DNA from: an uncultured Bacillus sp.
Lineage (GTDB): Bacteria; Bacillota; Bacilli; Bacillales; Cytobacillaceae
Length of the DNA stretch: 25,629 nucleotides
Assembly (NCBI GenBank): GCA_937894355.1
Contig: CALCRD010000239.1
Span: forward strand, 1 to 25,629
Reading direction: 5' to 3'
In this document: positions 8,857 through 15,495 of the stretch, one piece after another
Position numbering within the stretch: position 1 is the stretch's first letter
Layout: each line of letters opens with the position of its first letter
Notes under the pieces: generated by a model
The model's database searches: none
Told to the model about the DNA's origin: nothing
Seen by the model: the letters and a program-made list of their open reading frames with translations, nothing else
Made by a program: the position numbers and the translations under genes

Positions 8857-9195
8857 CTAGTTACCAACAAACTTTAGACCAGGTTCCGGATCTTCCCAGT
8901 AAGGTTTCACTGTATTTTGTGAATCCGGGAAAGCAGTCGAGACCATATCTTGGAATATCTCTTCTTTTGTTTCTTCATCCTTAAAACTAGCCAGATTGAA
9001 ACTCGTCCATAAATCGAAATTGTACCGTGCCCGAATTCGCTTAATGTGCTTCTGCAACGAGAAAAACTGTCGCGCTGGCATTTGCAATATCATTTCGCCC
9101 GTATATCCGGGGAACCAATGTATAAATTCCGCAAACAAATAACCGATGTCAAGCTTCGTACCTTTTTTGTCTATATGCTCGCCATCGGTTTCTGA
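8857..9195 (-). CDS. Tail assembly chaperone T part, made as G-T fusion by -1 frameshift
   Basis: This frame has no convincing ATG of its own; the first possible start is a TTG near 9138. Read upstream it stays open past the TAG stop of the preceding gene, to the slippery heptamer at 9195-9201. A -1 slip there joins G residues 1-137 to 112 further residues, giving a product of about 249 residues. The T part reads SETDGEHIDKKG then LFAEFIHWFPGYTGEM and ends GLKFVGN. This is the classic G/GT arrangement of long-tailed phages, where the fusion chaperone loads tube subunits on the tape measure. It directly precedes the tape measure, as expected. Confidence 0.82.
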   Translation of the reverse strand, partial: SETDGEHIDKKGTKLDIGYLFAEFIHWFPGYTGEMILQMPARQFFSLQKHIKRIRARYNFDLWTSFNLASFKDEETKEEIFQDMVSTAFPDSQNTVKPYWEDPEPGLKFVGN

Positions 9196-9605
9196 AAATT
9201 TGGGTCGGATTTACCCTCATAATAAGATTGAATCAAGAATTCTAATAATCCTTGGATCTGCTTCTGGCTCATGCCCCTAAGAATCGCAATTGGCAAGGTC
9301 GGAACGGTTTTTTTGATAAACTTTGCAAGTTTCTTTTTGCCTTCGTCTTCGGAAATAGGCTTTCCGCGGCGAAGGAATCGTTTGATTTTATCAATTAAAA
9401 TGATAAACCAGTTCTTTTTGACGGCCGTTTTCAACTGATCAATAAAACTTGTTAATTGTGAGTCTGATCCAACTCCAAGTTCGCACAATTGGAGAATTTC
9501 TAAAAACATTTCTACTGTTATATCTCGTACCGGGTAAACTTCCCCGTTAATTTTCATTGTTAATTTTTCAGGAATCCATTGATCAAGATCAATATATTTC
9601 TGCAT
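9171..9605 (-). CDS. Tail assembly chaperone (gpG-like)
   Basis: A 144-residue helical protein between tail tube and tape measure genes. The start MQKYIDLDQWIPEKLTMKI resembles chaperones that open with a strand contacting the tube protein; the middle is basic (KIKRFLRRGK) and the end is helical. The last codons contain the slippery sequence, so a minority of ribosomes bypass the TAG stop and make the G-T product. AGGAGGGA lies before the ATG. A weak hairpin sits between this gene and the tail tube gene, which may lower chaperone transcripts relative to tube protein. Identity rests on position, size and the frameshift. Confidence 0.82.
   Translation of the reverse strand: MQKYIDLDQWIPEKLTMKINGEVYPVRDITVEMFLEILQLCELGVGSDSQLTSFIDQLKTAVKKNWFIILIDKIKRFLRRGKPISEDEGKKKLAKFIKKTVPTLPIAILRGMSQKQIQGLLEFLIQSYYEGKSDPNFQKPMASI
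9195..9201 (-). promoter_or_regulatory. Programmed -1 ribosomal frameshift site AAATTTT
   Basis: On the minus strand the codons CCA AAT TTT contain A AAT TTT, a canonical X XXY YYZ slippery heptamer in the zero frame of gene G, eight codons before its stop. The -1 frame from this point is open through gene T to 8857. The lengths fit exactly: 411 nt before the slip (137 codons) and 339 nt after it (113 codons including the stop). Confidence 0.8.
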
Positions 9606-9630
9606 TTTATCCCTCCTAGTTTTTAAAGGA

Positions 9631-9654
9631 AAGGGAAGGCTTATTTACCCTCCC
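9631..9654 (-). terminator. Weak attenuator hairpin after the tail tube gene
   Basis: Minus strand arms GGGAGGG (9648-9654) and CCTTCCC (9633-9639) pair over 7 positions with one mismatch, loop 8 nt, followed by a broken T tract (TTTCCTTT). It lies between tail tube and chaperone genes. It probably reduces rather than stops transcription. Confidence 0.4.
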
Positions 9655-9673
9655 CTCCTGTTTTCGTTATGTT

Positions 9674-10513
9674 TTAGGCTGCCGTAGTGAATTTAAGTAC
9701 GCTAGGAGCAACCAAGGCGTTACCACTAACGTCCTTAATGCCAGTAGTTAACATTGCCATGTATTCGGTAGAACCGGTCAAAGCTGCCGTAGTCGTCAAC
9801 CGAATTGTTTTGGTCCCGGAGATATAATTCACCGAATAATCGCTAATCACCGATTGGTCACCGGTGGCAATGATCATGGTATTGCTCTTAGCGACGGTTG
9901 CAGGATCAATATCCTTGTCCATCACAAAGTCAATATTTAGACCACTTACAGTAGCTACATCAGTCGCTCCGGCTACAGGTACGGTACTCGACACGGTCGG
10001 AGGCGTTACATCTGCTGCCACGGTTCGGTCGCCAATCTGGAATTTTCGCTTACTGGTCAGATTGTCCACATACCCGGTAAAGGTCGCTTCGATAATCTGC
10101 ACCGTGGTATTATCGTATGTAACCTTAAAGGGCGACAAGCAAACAGCACAAGGCATATAGAAGTCTTGGCTTACGTCATCATCTGGTAAATACGCAGGAT
10201 GAAGCAATAAAGACTTACCCCGCTCTCTCAAGCTTCTTCCAATATCAACCACGCCATCATACAACACCTTGCCCCCGTCAACCACCTTGTTGATATACGG
10301 AATAAAGGTGCTAATATCCATTCCCGGCGCTAACGCAATAGCAATTTTAGCTTCTACTGCCAAGTCAGTCACAATGTCATCGGCGTGTCCAACGATATCA
10401 AATTCGACTGCCTGAGTCTGAGGGGTTACAGTGAATTCTGACCCCTTGGTATAAACGTCCTGTAACACGCCGCCCCAAGTCCACGTAGCAGGACCCATTT
10501 GCCATTTAGGCAT
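9674..10513 (-). CDS. Major tail tube protein with C-terminal Ig-like (Big_5) domain
   Basis: A 279-residue protein. Residues 1-165 form the tube domain, starting MPKWQMGPATWTWGG and ending near KRKFQIGDRTVAA. Residues about 169-278 are an Ig-like domain of the SbsA/Big_5 type, with the hallmark TPPTVSSTVPVAGATDV at the start, MDKDIDPATV in the middle and GNALVAPSVLKFTT at the end. Such domains decorate the outside of the tail and may help bind cell surface sugars. The tube protein forms stacked hexamers around the tape measure. AAAGGATG precedes the ATG. The gene is placed between the tail terminator and the chaperones, the normal order, and a weak attenuator follows. Confidence 0.85.
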   Translation of the reverse strand: MPKWQMGPATWTWGGVLQDVYTKGSEFTVTPQTQAVEFDIVGHADDIVTDLAVEAKIAIALAPGMDISTFIPYINKVVDGGKVLYDGVVDIGRSLRERGKSLLLHPAYLPDDDVSQDFYMPCAVCLSPFKVTYDNTTVQIIEATFTGYVDNLTSKRKFQIGDRTVAADVTPPTVSSTVPVAGATDVATVSGLNIDFVMDKDIDPATVAKSNTMIIATGDQSVISDYSVNYISGTKTIRLTTTAALTGSTEYMAMLTTGIKDVSGNALVAPSVLKFTTAA

Positions 10514-10532
10514 AAAAAATCACATCCTTTCA

Positions 10533-10943
10533 TTAATGCAAAACAAAGGTAAAATTCCAAGTAAACTTATCCCTGCCATTTTGGTCTCGCCCCAAATAAA
10601 AAGGTTCAGCCTGCAGAGGTTGAACCAAGTGAACATAATATGGACCGATACTAAACATTTTTTTAGGGATACCTTTTGGAATAAACCAATCTTTTGTTTT
10701 CTTAATTAATTTTTGGGTTTCGCTATAACTAGCTGCCCGGAACATGAACTGAAAAGTTACATCGCTTCTGGTTATGTCCGGGTCTTTCGCCCATCCTCCA
10801 GTGTCAAAAATAGCTATACAGTTATCCGGAGAGTCTGGAAGGAATGAATAGAATAGAGTTTCGCCTATGATTCCTAAATCTGGGGTAACCACCCCTTCTT
10901 CTAAAGGTGAAGCACAATAATTGGCTAATTCTTCGGCATTCAT
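10533..10943 (-). CDS. Tail terminator / tail completion protein
   Basis: A 136-residue protein between the HK97 gp10-like gene and the tail tube gene. Features are an opening helix (NAEELANYCASP), a strand with IAIFDTGGW, and a strand pattern with DVTFQFMFRAASYSETQKLIKK typical of minor capsid/tail terminator proteins. The end RDKFTWNFTFVLH is also typical. These proteins cap the growing tube and join it to the head. The start almost abuts the upstream stop (TGA followed by ATG). The family is recognised by pattern and position only. Confidence 0.68.
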   Translation of the reverse strand: MNAEELANYCASPLEEGVVTPDLGIIGETLFYSFLPDSPDNCIAIFDTGGWAKDPDITRSDVTFQFMFRAASYSETQKLIKKTKDWFIPKGIPKKMFSIGPYYVHLVQPLQAEPFYLGRDQNGRDKFTWNFTFVLH

Positions 10944-11392
10944 CTTCTAACACTCCTAACTGCATCGGCGATATTTTTGGCAAACTCCCGGACAAATTCT
11001 TTTAGCGGTGTTTCCAAGTATTTTGCCTGGCGCCCTTCTTTATGTTGATAACCCAATTCTTCGTGCTGTCTTGCAGCATAGGGTTTATTGTAACTAACAG
11101 TTCCGCTTATGGTTGCACCTGGATTAACTTTCGGAGCCGTTCCGGTCTCAACCAAAGCGCCTTCATCAGTCCCGTGAGCGATCTCTACATTCTGGATCCT
11201 TGCACTCCCTGATCCCTCAAGCATGCCTTCATCATGCGGTACTATTCGCATTGACTTCCCCAGGAGGGCTTCTGTATTCTCAACCATGGCATGAGCGGCA
11301 GCATCAACCGCTTTTTGGTCATAGAGGTCAAGATTGTTGCAAACCTCATCTATCCCATCCAGATTAAAGTTAAAATTAAAAATATCACTCAT
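10940..11392 (-). CDS. HK97 gp10-like tail-head joining protein
   Basis: A 150-residue protein of the HK97 gp10 family. Evidence: a conserved pattern in the middle (VPHDEGMLEGS, ALVETGTAPKVNPG) and the signature SYNKPYAARQHEELGYQH followed by GRQAKYLETPL near the C-terminus. The N-terminus lies in phase with a MSDIFNFNFNLDG opening. These proteins act at the neck where head and tail join. The start overlaps the stop of the stopper gene by 4 nt, and its own stop touches the tail terminator start, so the neck genes form one coupled block. This is one of the surest calls in the head-tail region. Confidence 0.85.
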   Translation of the reverse strand: MSDIFNFNFNLDGIDEVCNNLDLYDQKAVDAAAHAMVENTEALLGKSMRIVPHDEGMLEGSGSARIQNVEIAHGTDEGALVETGTAPKVNPGATISGTVSYNKPYAARQHEELGYQHKEGRQAKYLETPLKEFVREFAKNIADAVRSVRR

Positions 11393-11703
11393 TTGAGATA
11401 TACCGTCCGGCCTTCATCATAACCATCAAAATCTTTATGGATGTTGCGTCCGATAACCAGTCGGCCATTGATCTTATCATCAGGCTCCACTGCATTGATC
11501 ACTTTAGCAAACCCCGAAGAAACAACTTCAGCTCCTGTCTTATCTAGAACCATCTGGAACTTATCATTTAGAAGCCCTTCGATTATTTGAGGTTCGGCAT
11601 AGAGTGTTCTTCCAGATCCGTCTCTCTTAGCTGAGCCGTCGTCTTTTCGCTGGGCAGGGGTCCATTCAAGTTCCTGATTCAAATAGATATCAATTAGGCT
11701 CAT
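11389..11703 (-). CDS. Head closure (stopper) protein
   Basis: A 104-residue small beta-barrel-like protein, with a middle segment AEPQIIEGLLNDKFQMVLDKTG and a C-terminal strand GRNIHKDFDGYDEGRTVYL. It lies between the DnaT-like connector and the gp10-like gene, where phages of the SPP1/HK97 types carry the stopper that plugs the head after packaging. It overlaps the connector stop by 4 nt. No sequence signature identifies it alone, so the name rests on size, predicted fold pattern and position. Confidence 0.6.
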   Translation of the reverse strand: MSLIDIYLNQELEWTPAQRKDDGSAKRDGSGRTLYAEPQIIEGLLNDKFQMVLDKTGAEVVSSGFAKVINAVEPDDKINGRLVIGRNIHKDFDGYDEGRTVYLK

Positions 11704-12059
11704 ACGATCGCCCCCAATCGAAACTGCCCCAAGAGAAACAACTTAGCTCGCGGCGCTAGCGAAACGCCAAACACTAAAGGAGCGTATGATTCTGACGCGC
11801 CGCCTGAGATCGACACGGACTTTACTCCATGTGCTTGGATGTTTTCTCGTTTATCGCCATATTTCAGCCGAAAAATAGCTTGCTCAAAGATCGCTTTGCT
11901 TTTTCTTTCGGGGTCGATTGTTGCTTTGAGTGGCAGGTTGTTTATCTCTTCCGCTGCCATCGTCAACATAGCGACCTTGGTTGGTTCGTCCGCCGTTTCC
12001 CACGCCGTTTTGCTCAGATGTGTCGCAAAGTATTGGTTCGCTTCTTCCAGTGTCGGCAT
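11700..12059 (-). CDS. Head-tail connector (DnaT-like / gp6-type adaptor)
   Basis: A 119-residue helical protein beginning PTLEEANQYFATHLSKTAW, the characteristic start of phage connector proteins often labelled DnaT-like. The pattern PTKVAMLTMAAEEINNLPLK and the helix with FEQAIFRLKYGD support it. It should form a ring under the portal. An in-frame TTG precedes the ATG, but GGAGGTG lies 7 nt before the ATG, so the ATG at 12059 is chosen. The first 176 nt are also covered, in another frame, by the C-terminal tail of the upstream gene. Confidence 0.78.
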   Translation of the reverse strand: MPTLEEANQYFATHLSKTAWETADEPTKVAMLTMAAEEINNLPLKATIDPERKSKAIFEQAIFRLKYGDKRENIQAHGVKSVSISGGASESYAPLVFGVSLAPRAKLFLLGQFRLGAIV

Positions 12060-12207
12060 CAACTATCACCTCCGTAACAACCCCTGCATCATGTTTAAGG
12101 ATATTGCTAGTTTCCTGGTCTGTGACGGTCAATATCTCTCCAGCTTCATGTCGCTCGTCAGAATTGCGTGGCCCTCGAATTGCCATGGTTAGCAAGACCT
12201 TCTTCAT
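11884..12207 (-). CDS. Small protein with conserved-looking head and overprinted disordered tail
   Basis: A 107-residue frame. The first half (MKKVLLTMAIRGPRN, then AGEILTVTDQETSNIL and a short VTEVIV strand) looks like a small folded domain of a type seen in phage head regions. The second half is low complexity, rich in Gly, Asp, Asn, Arg and Lys, and ends in RPRKKK. It shares 176 nt with the connector gene in a different frame. The ATG overlaps the stop of the zinc-finger/HeH gene as ATGA, so it is probably coupled. Without it 140 nt between the two neighbours would be empty, which favours its reality. No function is assigned. The basic tail could contact nucleic acid. Confidence 0.6.
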   Translation of the reverse strand: MKKVLLTMAIRGPRNSDERHEAGEILTVTDQETSNILKHDAGVVTEVIVDADTGRSEPILCDTSEQNGVGNGGRTNQGRYVDDGSGRDKQPATQSNNRPRKKKQSDL

Positions 12208-12542
12208 TTCTTGCCGTTTTCCGCTTCTTCGATAGCTGCAATAAGCTGCGCTTTGTTCATTTTATCGAAACCTTCAATTGTCGAGAGCTTGGCGATTTCT
12301 CTTAGTTCCTGCATTTCGATAATATCTTCGATCAGTTTCGCCTTAGTCGCTTCTTCGACGACTACAATCCCGTTTAATTCCGAAAATGCTAGCAATTCCG
12401 CCTTGCTCATCTTATCGAGCGGTTTATTTAAGTCGAGAACCGGAGGGGCCGGCAAAGGGTTATCTTTATATCCGCAATTCGGAACATGGGCCTGAAAACC
12501 GGCTTGTGTTGCATAATCCTCATGACAAGTTGGACATTTCAT
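12204..12542 (-). CDS. Zinc-finger plus tandem HeH/LEM-like head protein
   Basis: A 112-residue protein. An upstream in-frame start exists but AAAAAGGAG lies before the ATG at 12542, giving MKCPTCHEDY as the start. Residues 3-23 form a C2H2-like finger (C3, C6, H19, C23). A proline-rich linker leads to two helix-extended-helix units (about 41-73, with LDKMSKAELLAF, and 91-106, with FDKMNKAQLIAAI). HeH domains of this kind are common in phage head-completion genes beside the coat gene and resemble Rho-N/SAP-type DNA-binding folds. A DNA or capsid contact is inferred. It follows the coat gene behind a terminator and couples to the next gene by ATGA. Confidence 0.72.
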   Translation of the reverse strand: MKCPTCHEDYATQAGFQAHVPNCGYKDNPLPAPPVLDLNKPLDKMSKAELLAFSELNGIVVVEEATKAKLIEDIIEMQELREIAKLSTIEGFDKMNKAQLIAAIEEAENGKK

Positions 12543-12568
12543 AGATTCAACTCCTTTTTTTACAAACA

Positions 12569-12593
12569 AAGAGAGGAGTTTAAGCCCCTCTCT
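12569..12593 (-). terminator. Hairpin attenuator after the coat gene
   Basis: Minus strand stem AGAGAGGGG (12585-12593) with CTCCTCTCT (12570-12578), 9 bp including one G-T pair, loop 6 nt, followed by TTTGTTTG. Located 28 nt after the coat stop. It should reduce transcription beyond the abundant coat protein. Confidence 0.65.
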
Positions 12594-12620
12594 CGTCAAT
12601 TAGTTTACCGTTAAAGTAGA

Positions 12621-13754
12621 TTAACCCAGCAACCGACAGGCAAGCTCAGGGGTTAAAGTCTTAACGCCGCAGAGCATGTCTAGGGAGATAACGTCTTTCT
12701 TTTTGCTGATATCATAGTCCTGAACCACACGGATTCCGAGACCGTCATGAGATACATACTCGGCCTGTGAAGTTCCCATCGGCAGAGCCAAAGGACGAGT
12801 GACAAGCGCGAAGGCGTTTTTGTGGAACGCCAAGTTCGCGGTGTGGTTGGCAATGACCGTGACTTCAGCGTCATCGGTGAACCCAGGAGATGCAGGATAA
12901 AAATCAACTGCGATCTCACCGTCGGCGGCAGTAGCAGCTTTGGTGACCGTATACGGTTTGCCGCCAATAAGGAGAATGTCGCCTTTCGCTAGTTTTCCGG
13001 CCAAAGCAGAGCCAGCAGAAGTATCGTCGTCTAATGTCATTTGAACAGCTCCTGCCGCAACCGCGCCTTTAACCGTGATCTTTTGCCCGGTGCCTGCCGC
13101 CAGATTGCCTTTGGTATGACTCTTTACGTTTTGATCCATGTAAGTATCGAAACCGAGCAACCGGCCAAGGTTAGCGTTCCGCAAAGCGTCAGAGGTTCCC
13201 GCTTTGTCAACTTCCATAAAGCTATCCAGTACGATAAGACTGGCCTGCGCTTCCGGGTCAAGTACAATGTTACGGTTGGTCATCGGAGCTTTGTTGATAT
13301 TGAGCACCTTACCGCAGTTCGCGATGTCGGCAGCAGTTGACGGAGTCGTCCCGGCAGTTCCAGCAAGATACGGAACATCGGCATAGAGACCCGCTAAATA
13401 CCCGTCGATCTTTTGAGCAAACGGCTGCATGGCCGGAACCATGACTTGCTCGCTAAAGTCTTCCAAAGACAGAGACAATTCTCTGGAAGTAATCTCGAAA
13501 GACACATCCAAATGTTTGTCCAGTTTTACAGTGGTACTTCCTTCGGCGACGGTCTGAACCTCGATTCCGGTAGCCTCATTGAACTCTTTAGCTTCAAAGG
13601 TTGCCGGTTTTCGAATGGTTACGGTATCACCGATTTTAGCAGTAAATTCCTGTGAATAGTCTCGGTGAACTAAACCACCGAAAACTAAATTATTTCTCAA
13701 AACCATGAGGGCTTCCCGTGCAATCACGGACGGGGTTAAAAAATTATTAGGCAT
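12621..13754 (-). CDS. Major capsid protein, P22 gp5-like
   Basis: A 377-residue coat protein. The N-terminus carries the family pattern LTPSVIAREALMVLRNN and GDTVTIRKPATFEAKEF. The middle has NRNIVLDPEAQASLIV, which covers the HK97-fold core. A glycine- and alanine-rich beta segment at about 225-310 probably corresponds to the surface insertion domain seen in P22 coat. The C-terminus reads LGIRVVQDYDISKKKDVISLD. P22-type coats assemble around a scaffold without the usual prohead protease, which fits the absence of a ClpP- or U35-like protease here. AAAGGATGA precedes the ATG. It is followed by a hairpin attenuator. Confidence 0.85.
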   Translation of the reverse strand: MPNNFLTPSVIAREALMVLRNNLVFGGLVHRDYSQEFTAKIGDTVTIRKPATFEAKEFNEATGIEVQTVAEGSTTVKLDKHLDVSFEITSRELSLSLEDFSEQVMVPAMQPFAQKIDGYLAGLYADVPYLAGTAGTTPSTAADIANCGKVLNINKAPMTNRNIVLDPEAQASLIVLDSFMEVDKAGTSDALRNANLGRLLGFDTYMDQNVKSHTKGNLAAGTGQKITVKGAVAAGAVQMTLDDDTSAGSALAGKLAKGDILLIGGKPYTVTKAATAADGEIAVDFYPASPGFTDDAEVTVIANHTANLAFHKNAFALVTRPLALPMGTSQAEYVSHDGLGIRVVQDYDISKKKDVISLDMLCGVKTLTPELACRLLG

Positions 13755-13779
13755 TAAAAATCATCCTTTCATTTTTAAA

Positions 13780-14481
13780 TTATTTTTTTGTTTTTCTAAC
13801 TCGGATGTACTCATCCATTGATAGCTTTCCAAGCTCTTCGGGGCTTAGGCCGCCACCACCGCCACCACCGGGATTGCTCCCGCCGCCGCCGACATTAGCC
13901 GGGGTCACTGTCCCTTTTAAAAAAGGATTGGCTTCCAAAGTCGCTGCCACAACACTTTTAAGAGTGTCCGCAGAGATTTCTCCGGTCTTTTCGTCAGGGG
14001 TAAGCTCAGATAAATCTGCAAGCTTGACAGCAGCCTCCAGCCTATCCGCCGGTACTCCTGCAGCTTGCGCGGCGATCTTAAATTCGCTTTTAGCGATTCG
14101 AGAATTAGCAGTAGCAATAGCTTTTTCTTTCTCTTTTTCCGCAGTCTCTCGTGCGCCTTTCTCGCGTTCCAAGTCTGTTTTTTCTTTCTCACGTCGTACT
14201 TTGTCCGCTTCGAGCATTTGTTCAACCTCGCTTTGGCTGTAACCCTGTTGTTCGAAGTAAGACTTTAAAGCGGATTTCCGTGCTCTTTCTTCTCGCTGTG
14301 ACGCAATTCTTTCGGCTTCGTCTTTCGAGTAGGTCTTTGTGGTTTGCTCTTTGCCAGAATCTCCGTTATCACCGCCGCCATCGCTCTCGGCGTTAGAGCC
14401 ATTCTCGGATCCTTCCTGGTTTTTTGAATCTTCTTCAGCGTGAAACTGTAAATTAAACTTAAAAAGGTCTTTTAACATCAT
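13780..14481 (-). CDS. Scaffolding protein (gp20/DUF4355-like)
   Basis: A 233-residue protein beginning MMLKDLFKFNLQFHAEED, the typical opening of phage scaffold or minor structural proteins. Residues about 20-45 are acidic and disordered, 50-140 form a coiled coil rich in Glu, Arg and Lys, then a short helical domain with AAVKLADLSELTPDEKTG, a run of glycines (about 200-215) and the short C-terminal helix ELGKLSMDEYIRVRKTKK. A basic C-terminal helix is what binds coat in P22 scaffold. It lies directly upstream of the coat gene. GGGAGGAAT precedes the ATG. Confidence 0.82.
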   Translation of the reverse strand: MMLKDLFKFNLQFHAEEDSKNQEGSENGSNAESDGGGDNGDSGKEQTTKTYSKDEAERIASQREERARKSALKSYFEQQGYSQSEVEQMLEADKVRREKEKTDLEREKGARETAEKEKEKAIATANSRIAKSEFKIAAQAAGVPADRLEAAVKLADLSELTPDEKTGEISADTLKSVVAATLEANPFLKGTVTPANVGGGGSNPGGGGGGGLSPEELGKLSMDEYIRVRKTKK

Positions 14482-14558
14482 AATTCCTCCCGTTTATAGC
14501 CTGGTAGGCTTTATTCCGTGTCAGTTTTACGTCATGGCACGTTTCGGACATGTATTCT

Positions 14559-14819
14559 TTATTTCTTTTTTGTAGTTTTAACAGTGCTCTTTTTAGACGC
14601 GGCCTTGGTCGTTTTTGTAGCACTCTTTGTAGACACGGTTTTAGCTACTTTTTGCATTGAACTCGCTTGTCTCTCCTGCTCTACGGCCATTCTCTTTGCT
14701 GCCGCTTGTGCCGCTTTTAGTCTTGCTGAATCTGTTGATATAACATTAGATTCCGCTAAAGTTCTAGCGTCTGACTCGGCTCTCCAACGTTTCTCATCTG
14801 CTGATAATGCGCTGGCCAT
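14559..14819 (-). CDS. Small basic head-region protein with histone-like tail
   Basis: An 86-residue protein with a strong ribosome site (AAGGAGGTG) before the ATG. Residues 1-55 form one amphipathic helix region, with EKRWRAESDARTLAES followed by an Ala/Lys/Glu-rich stretch. The C-terminal third is a run of Lys, Thr, Ser and Ala with no acidic residues, very like the tail of a linker histone. It sits between the metallopeptidase and the scaffold. Nucleic acid binding or packaging support is inferred from charge alone. No family name can be given with confidence. Confidence 0.72.
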   Translation of the reverse strand: MASALSADEKRWRAESDARTLAESNVISTDSARLKAAQAAAKRMAVEQERQASSMQKVAKTVSTKSATKTTKAASKKSTVKTTKKK

Positions 14820-14850
14820 TATAACAACACCTCCTTTTGATTTTTTAAGT

Positions 14851-14877
14851 AAAATTAAAACCGCTTGTTAGGCGGTT
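14851..14877 (-). terminator. Intrinsic terminator after the metallopeptidase gene
   Basis: Minus strand stem AACCGC (14872-14877) with GCGGTT (14859-14864), loop 7 nt, followed by TTTAATTTTA. The TAA stop of the peptidase (14868-14870) lies in the loop. A 6-bp GC-rich stem with a slightly broken T tract. Confidence 0.65.
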
Positions 14878-15317
14878 AATTCAGGCTTTATCTCTTCTCC
14901 TTTTTCTTCCATTAATAAGCTTTCTGGAATAAGGAAAACATCAGCCAAAATATCGGCTAGCCAATCGGTCATATACTCGACCTCTAAATGAAATAAATCA
15001 TCAACTGCCGTCTTGGTGTCTGTAGATGTATTTCTGACTAAATATCTAAGCTGGTCGCATAATCTTTGCTGTTTTAGGTGAAGCAATTCGTGACAAATAC
15101 TCCCGCTTTGTTCCCTTGGTTCCATCTCATGAAAATAATCGCTAATTCGGATCGTTCCTAGATATCTCCCTTCCACAACACTAATATCTAGAATTGCATC
15201 TTCGTTCGGCGGATCGGATGATATAACTATTTTCCACGGATCAAGATGCAACCATTTAAGCCAATCCTTAACTGCTAAATCAAATTGTTCGTTTGTTATC
15301 TTTCCCGCGACAACCAT
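14868..15317 (-). CDS. Small zinc metallopeptidase-like protein (HExxH)
   Basis: A 149-residue protein. The zinc motif HELLH lies at residues 76-80 in SICHELLHLKQQ. A likely third ligand is E112 or E114 in the helix HLEVEYMTDWLADI, so this looks like a minimal gluzincin of the SprT/M48/WLM type. No signal peptide or membrane segment is seen, so it should act in the cytoplasm. Substrate is unknown: it could process a head protein, because no standard prohead protease is visible, or act on a host protein. It is an isolated unit between two terminators, with a foldable RNA element in its leader. The GGGG ribosome site touches the ATG, so the true start is uncertain. Confidence 0.75.
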   Translation of the reverse strand: MVVAGKITNEQFDLAVKDWLKWLHLDPWKIVISSDPPNEDAILDISVVEGRYLGTIRISDYFHEMEPREQSGSICHELLHLKQQRLCDQLRYLVRNTSTDTKTAVDDLFHLEVEYMTDWLADILADVFLIPESLLMEEKGEEIKPELTA

Positions 15318-15345
15318 CCCCTTTCTATTTTAAAATATATAAATA

Positions 15346-15416
15346 ATTCAGGGAGGACGGGGTATTTACCGACCTTCGGCAGAGGTAAAACCGCACGCAC
15401 CATTGCGACCCTGAAT
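15346..15416 (-). ncRNA. Candidate structured RNA / leader element (three-way junction)
   Basis: About 71 nt that can close with an 8-bp perfect stem ATTCAGGG/CCCTGAAT (15346-15353 with 15409-15416). Inside lie a 4-bp hairpin CGCA-4 nt-TGCG (15396-15407) and a 9-bp stem with one bulge (15384-15392 with 15361-15370, loop 13 nt). No open frame covers it. On the minus strand it is the leader of the metallopeptidase gene, ending 28 nt before its ATG. The fold is nearly symmetric, so the plus strand cannot be excluded. It matches no riboswitch class that I recognise. Confidence 0.45.
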
Positions 15417-15426
15417 AGTAGACATG

Positions 15427-15452
15427 AAAAAGCCGCCTTAATTATGGCGGCT
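15427..15452 (-). terminator. Intrinsic terminator downstream of the MuF and 47-aa genes
   Basis: Minus strand 7-bp perfect stem AGCCGCC (15446-15452) with GGCGGCT (15431-15437), loop 8 nt, followed by TTTTT. It would end minus-strand transcripts coming from MuF and, being GC-rich, should be efficient. Confidence 0.75.
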
Positions 15453-15480
15453 CAAAACCTTAGTATTAAATTCTAATTTG

Positions 15481-15489
15481 TGGTAAAAT
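15481..15489 (+). promoter_or_regulatory. Extended -10 promoter for the plus-strand gene
   Basis: TGGTAAAAT at 15481-15489 matches the extended -10 consensus TGnTATAAT in all but one base. The -35 region (about 15460-15466) is poor, as often in extended -10 promoters. The predicted start of transcription, 7 nt after the box, is exactly the A of the ATG at 15496. Confidence 0.55.
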
Positions 15490-15495
15490 AGTTTT

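Noticed and set aside
9162..9168. A AAA AAG slippery heptamer between the chaperone genes.
   Set aside because: It lies after the G stop codon in the zero frame, so ribosomes do not reach it; AAATTTT at 9195-9201 is upstream and in the right frame.
13805..14242. Long plus-strand frame rich in Ser, Pro and Phe opposite the scaffold gene.
   Set aside because: It is the complement of a Glu/Lys/Gly-rich coiled coil, has no ribosome site and gives low-complexity protein; the scaffold is well supported.
14482..14558. Hairpin AGCCT-GGT-AGGCT followed by T-rich sequence on the plus strand.
   Set aside because: No plus-strand gene precedes it, the stem is only 5 bp, and it lies in the scaffold leader; likely chance.
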